DNA from: Fulvivirga sediminis
Lineage (GTDB): Bacteria; Bacteroidota; Bacteroidia; Cytophagales; Cyclobacteriaceae
Length of the DNA: 64,000 bases
Direction of reading: 5' to 3'
Assembly: GCF_016757215.1 (NCBI RefSeq)
Contig: NZ_JAESIY010000001.1
Span: 186,001-250,000 of the forward strand
How positions within the stretch are numbered: position 1 is the stretch's first letter; every line of letters starts with the position of its first letter. A program made the position numbers and the translations under genes. Below, piece by piece: positions 62,728-64,000 of the stretch. Under the pieces are notes generated by a model. That model was not told the DNA's origin and ran no database searches. It saw only the letters and a program-made list of their open reading frames with translations.

Positions 62728-62917
62728 ACGTCCATTGATAACATTAGTGTATTATGAATGGTTATCAATAAAATAGATATCTATCAAAAAGTTAATTAGG
62801 AAACCGGTTAAAAAACTGTCTTTACGCCTTAAAAAATGGCTTGGAGTACTGACCCCACCTACCATCATTCCTTATAGGGGCTATGGTTCCAGAAGAAAGG
62901 TATATCTCCGTGGACAT

Positions 62918-63928
62918 GTGCTGGATGACAGGGTACTTTATGAGGCTAGCGAAGAAGATAAGAGAAGGAAGAATTTCCGAGCTATGATTAGTCGCTATCT
63001 CAGTGAGGCCATACCAGATGTAAGGGTGCGGGTGCGGTTATTTGGCTTTGAAAAGGAAGTGGTTACTGATGAAAATGGCCTTTTTGAGGCGTTATTTGAA
63101 TTTGAAGAGGAACTACCTCAGCACGGCTGGCATACAGCAAGTTTTAAGGTTTTAGATATCCTAGTTGATGATCAAAAAGATATAGAAACTGAAACGGAGG
63201 TATATATTGAAGAGCCCAATTCATGCTTTGGTATTATCTCTGATGTAGATGACACTATTCTAATTTCTCATGCTACTCAAACCCTCAGGAAACTGAGGCT
63301 CATACTTACCAAAAATTCAAAAACCAGGTTGCCGTTTACGGGTGTGGCTGCCTTTTATGATGCGCTCCGAAGAGGGACCAAAAGTGAATCTTCAAACCCG
63401 ATCTTTTATGTGAGTAGTAGTGAGTGGAATCTTTATGATTTCCTCGAAAACTTCTGTGAGGTACGGAATATTCCCAAAGGCCCTTTTTTACTGCAAGAGT
63501 TGAAAACCAGCTTATGGGAGCTTATGAAATCTGGTGGAGGCACACATAATCATAAATTGATCAAAATAAGACATCTTTTTGAGGTATATAAAGATCTGTC
63601 TTTTATACTCATTGGAGATAGTGGACAAAGGGATTCTGAGCTTTATGTTCAGATTACGCAAGAATTTCCTGGTAGGGTTAAAGCTATTTATATAAGAGAT
63701 GTTTCTAAAAAGAGTAAAGAGAAAAAAGTGCTCAGGCAGGCGGAGGATATAAAGGCCTTAAATGTAGATATGTTATTAGTTTCTGATACGGCCGTAGCCG
63801 CAGAGCACGCGTATAGCAAAGGCTTTATTAATGAAGAGGAGCTTCAGCAAGTGATAAAAGAAACGCGGGAGCAGGAAGGGCGCTCAGAGAGTCTTGTGGG
63901 GCAAATTGTGGAAGGCAACACCGAATAG
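62918..63928 (+). CDS. DUF2183 (App1-like) phosphatase family protein; start probably further upstream
   Basis: A 336-residue protein from the GTG at 62918, with the App1-type catalytic segment FGIISDVDDTILISHATQ (DxDD, HAD-like), RLPFTGVAAFYDALR, YVSSSEWNLYDFL and LIGDSGQRDSELYV. Family members are related to yeast phosphatidate phosphatase App1. The frame remains open back to a TAG at 62774-62776, and the extra part reads as family N-terminus (LRLKKWLGVLTPP, IIPYRGYGSRRKVYLRGHV), yet it has no ATG, GTG or TTG. The true start may be a rare codon (ATC 62783, ATT 62795 or CTG 62816). It follows the lipid kinase divergently, and lipid substrates are shared themes. Confidence 0.85.
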   Translation: MLDDRVLYEASEEDKRRKNFRAMISRYLSEAIPDVRVRVRLFGFEKEVVTDENGLFEALFEFEEELPQHGWHTASFKVLDILVDDQKDIETETEVYIEEPNSCFGIISDVDDTILISHATQTLRKLRLILTKNSKTRLPFTGVAAFYDALRRGTKSESSNPIFYVSSSEWNLYDFLENFCEVRNIPKGPFLLQELKTSLWELMKSGGGTHNHKLIKIRHLFEVYKDLSFILIGDSGQRDSELYVQITQEFPGRVKAIYIRDVSKKSKEKKVLRQAEDIKALNVDMLLVSDTAVAAEHAYSKGFINEEELQQVIKETREQEGRSESLVGQIVEGNTE

Positions 63929-63963
63929 CTTTTTATCAGTATAGTGCGCGGTTTTTGCATGAG

Positions 63964-63998
63964 AAAAGCCTTTCAGGATTATTTGAAAGGCTTTTTGT
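63964..63998 (+). terminator. Intrinsic terminator after the DUF2183 gene
   Basis: A 12-bp perfect stem AAAAGCCTTTCA (63964-63975) with TGAAAGGCTTTT (63984-63995), an 8-base loop, and a T-rich tail ending at the window edge. It lies 36 bases after the stop codon. Confidence 0.88.
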
Positions 63999-64000
63999 TC

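Overview
The window is a chromosomal segment of a Bacteroidota bacterium, most likely a marine or soil Cytophagales (Fulvivirga/Marivirga-like; the genus is inference). The evidence is AT-rich DNA, housekeeping promoters of the TTG-N19-21-TAnnTTTG type, almost no Shine-Dalgarno sequences except a perfect one before rpsU, FtsX/MacB permeases of the Bacteroidota type, DPP4-like S9 peptidases, 7TM-DISM receptors, and a fatty-acid oxidation enzyme with the dehydrogenase domain ahead of the hydratase domain. I see no plasmid, phage, intact insertion sequence, CRISPR array or rRNA operon.

Layout. 1-7.8 kb: end of an ABC permease gene, a tandemly duplicated tRNA-Val cassette, an AsmA-like protein, and a ugd-uxs operon (UDP-glucose to UDP-glucuronate to UDP-xylose) with a DUF2461 gene. 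8-16.7 kb: acyl-CoA dehydrogenase, rpsU-xerC-hpf, an MscS channel, metK, an AraC regulator with an RsmI-like methyltransferase, small secreted and membrane proteins, and an esterase. 16.7-23.6 kb: a WD40-caspase protein divergent from a beta-propeller/OmpA-like protein, then a photolyase-related flavoprotein and a gamma-glutamylcyclotransferase-like protein. 23.7-29.9 kb: a beta-oxidation operon led by a MarR regulator. 30.2-37.2 kb: a two-component system, a PA0069-type radical SAM protein and two divergent 7TM-DISM receptors. 37-43 kb: GH3 glycosidase, tRNA-Val(GAC), M14 peptidase, nitroreductase, DUF2267. 43-47 kb: a type III polyketide locus (synthase, methyltransferase, UbiA-like prenyltransferase, FAD reductase). 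47-64 kb: degenerate receiver, aspartyl protease with PDZ domain, a miniature permease, a MORN-repeat protein, DUF2911, a C-rich gene-free stretch, DinB-like and dienelactone hydrolase proteins, a third 7TM-DISM protein, polA, a PLP-dependent dehydratase, an S9 peptidase, a lipid kinase and an App1-type phosphatase.

The most striking observation is the gene at 33219-35066: a 7TM-DISM receptor whose C-terminus is the zinc-ribbon plus helix-turn-helix module normally found at the N-terminus of IS1595-family transposases, with no transposase catalytic domain. It sits back-to-back with a 7TM-DISM histidine kinase, and a third 7TM-DISM protein with no output domain lies at 53970. Other points for follow-up are the putative lipid-quinone/resorcinol locus at 43-47 kb, a photolyase-family protein that appears to lack the iron-sulfur ligands, the WD40-caspase gene pair, an 18-bp inverted repeat ending one base before the DUF2267 start codon, and convergent genes that repeatedly share exactly four bases across their stop codons.
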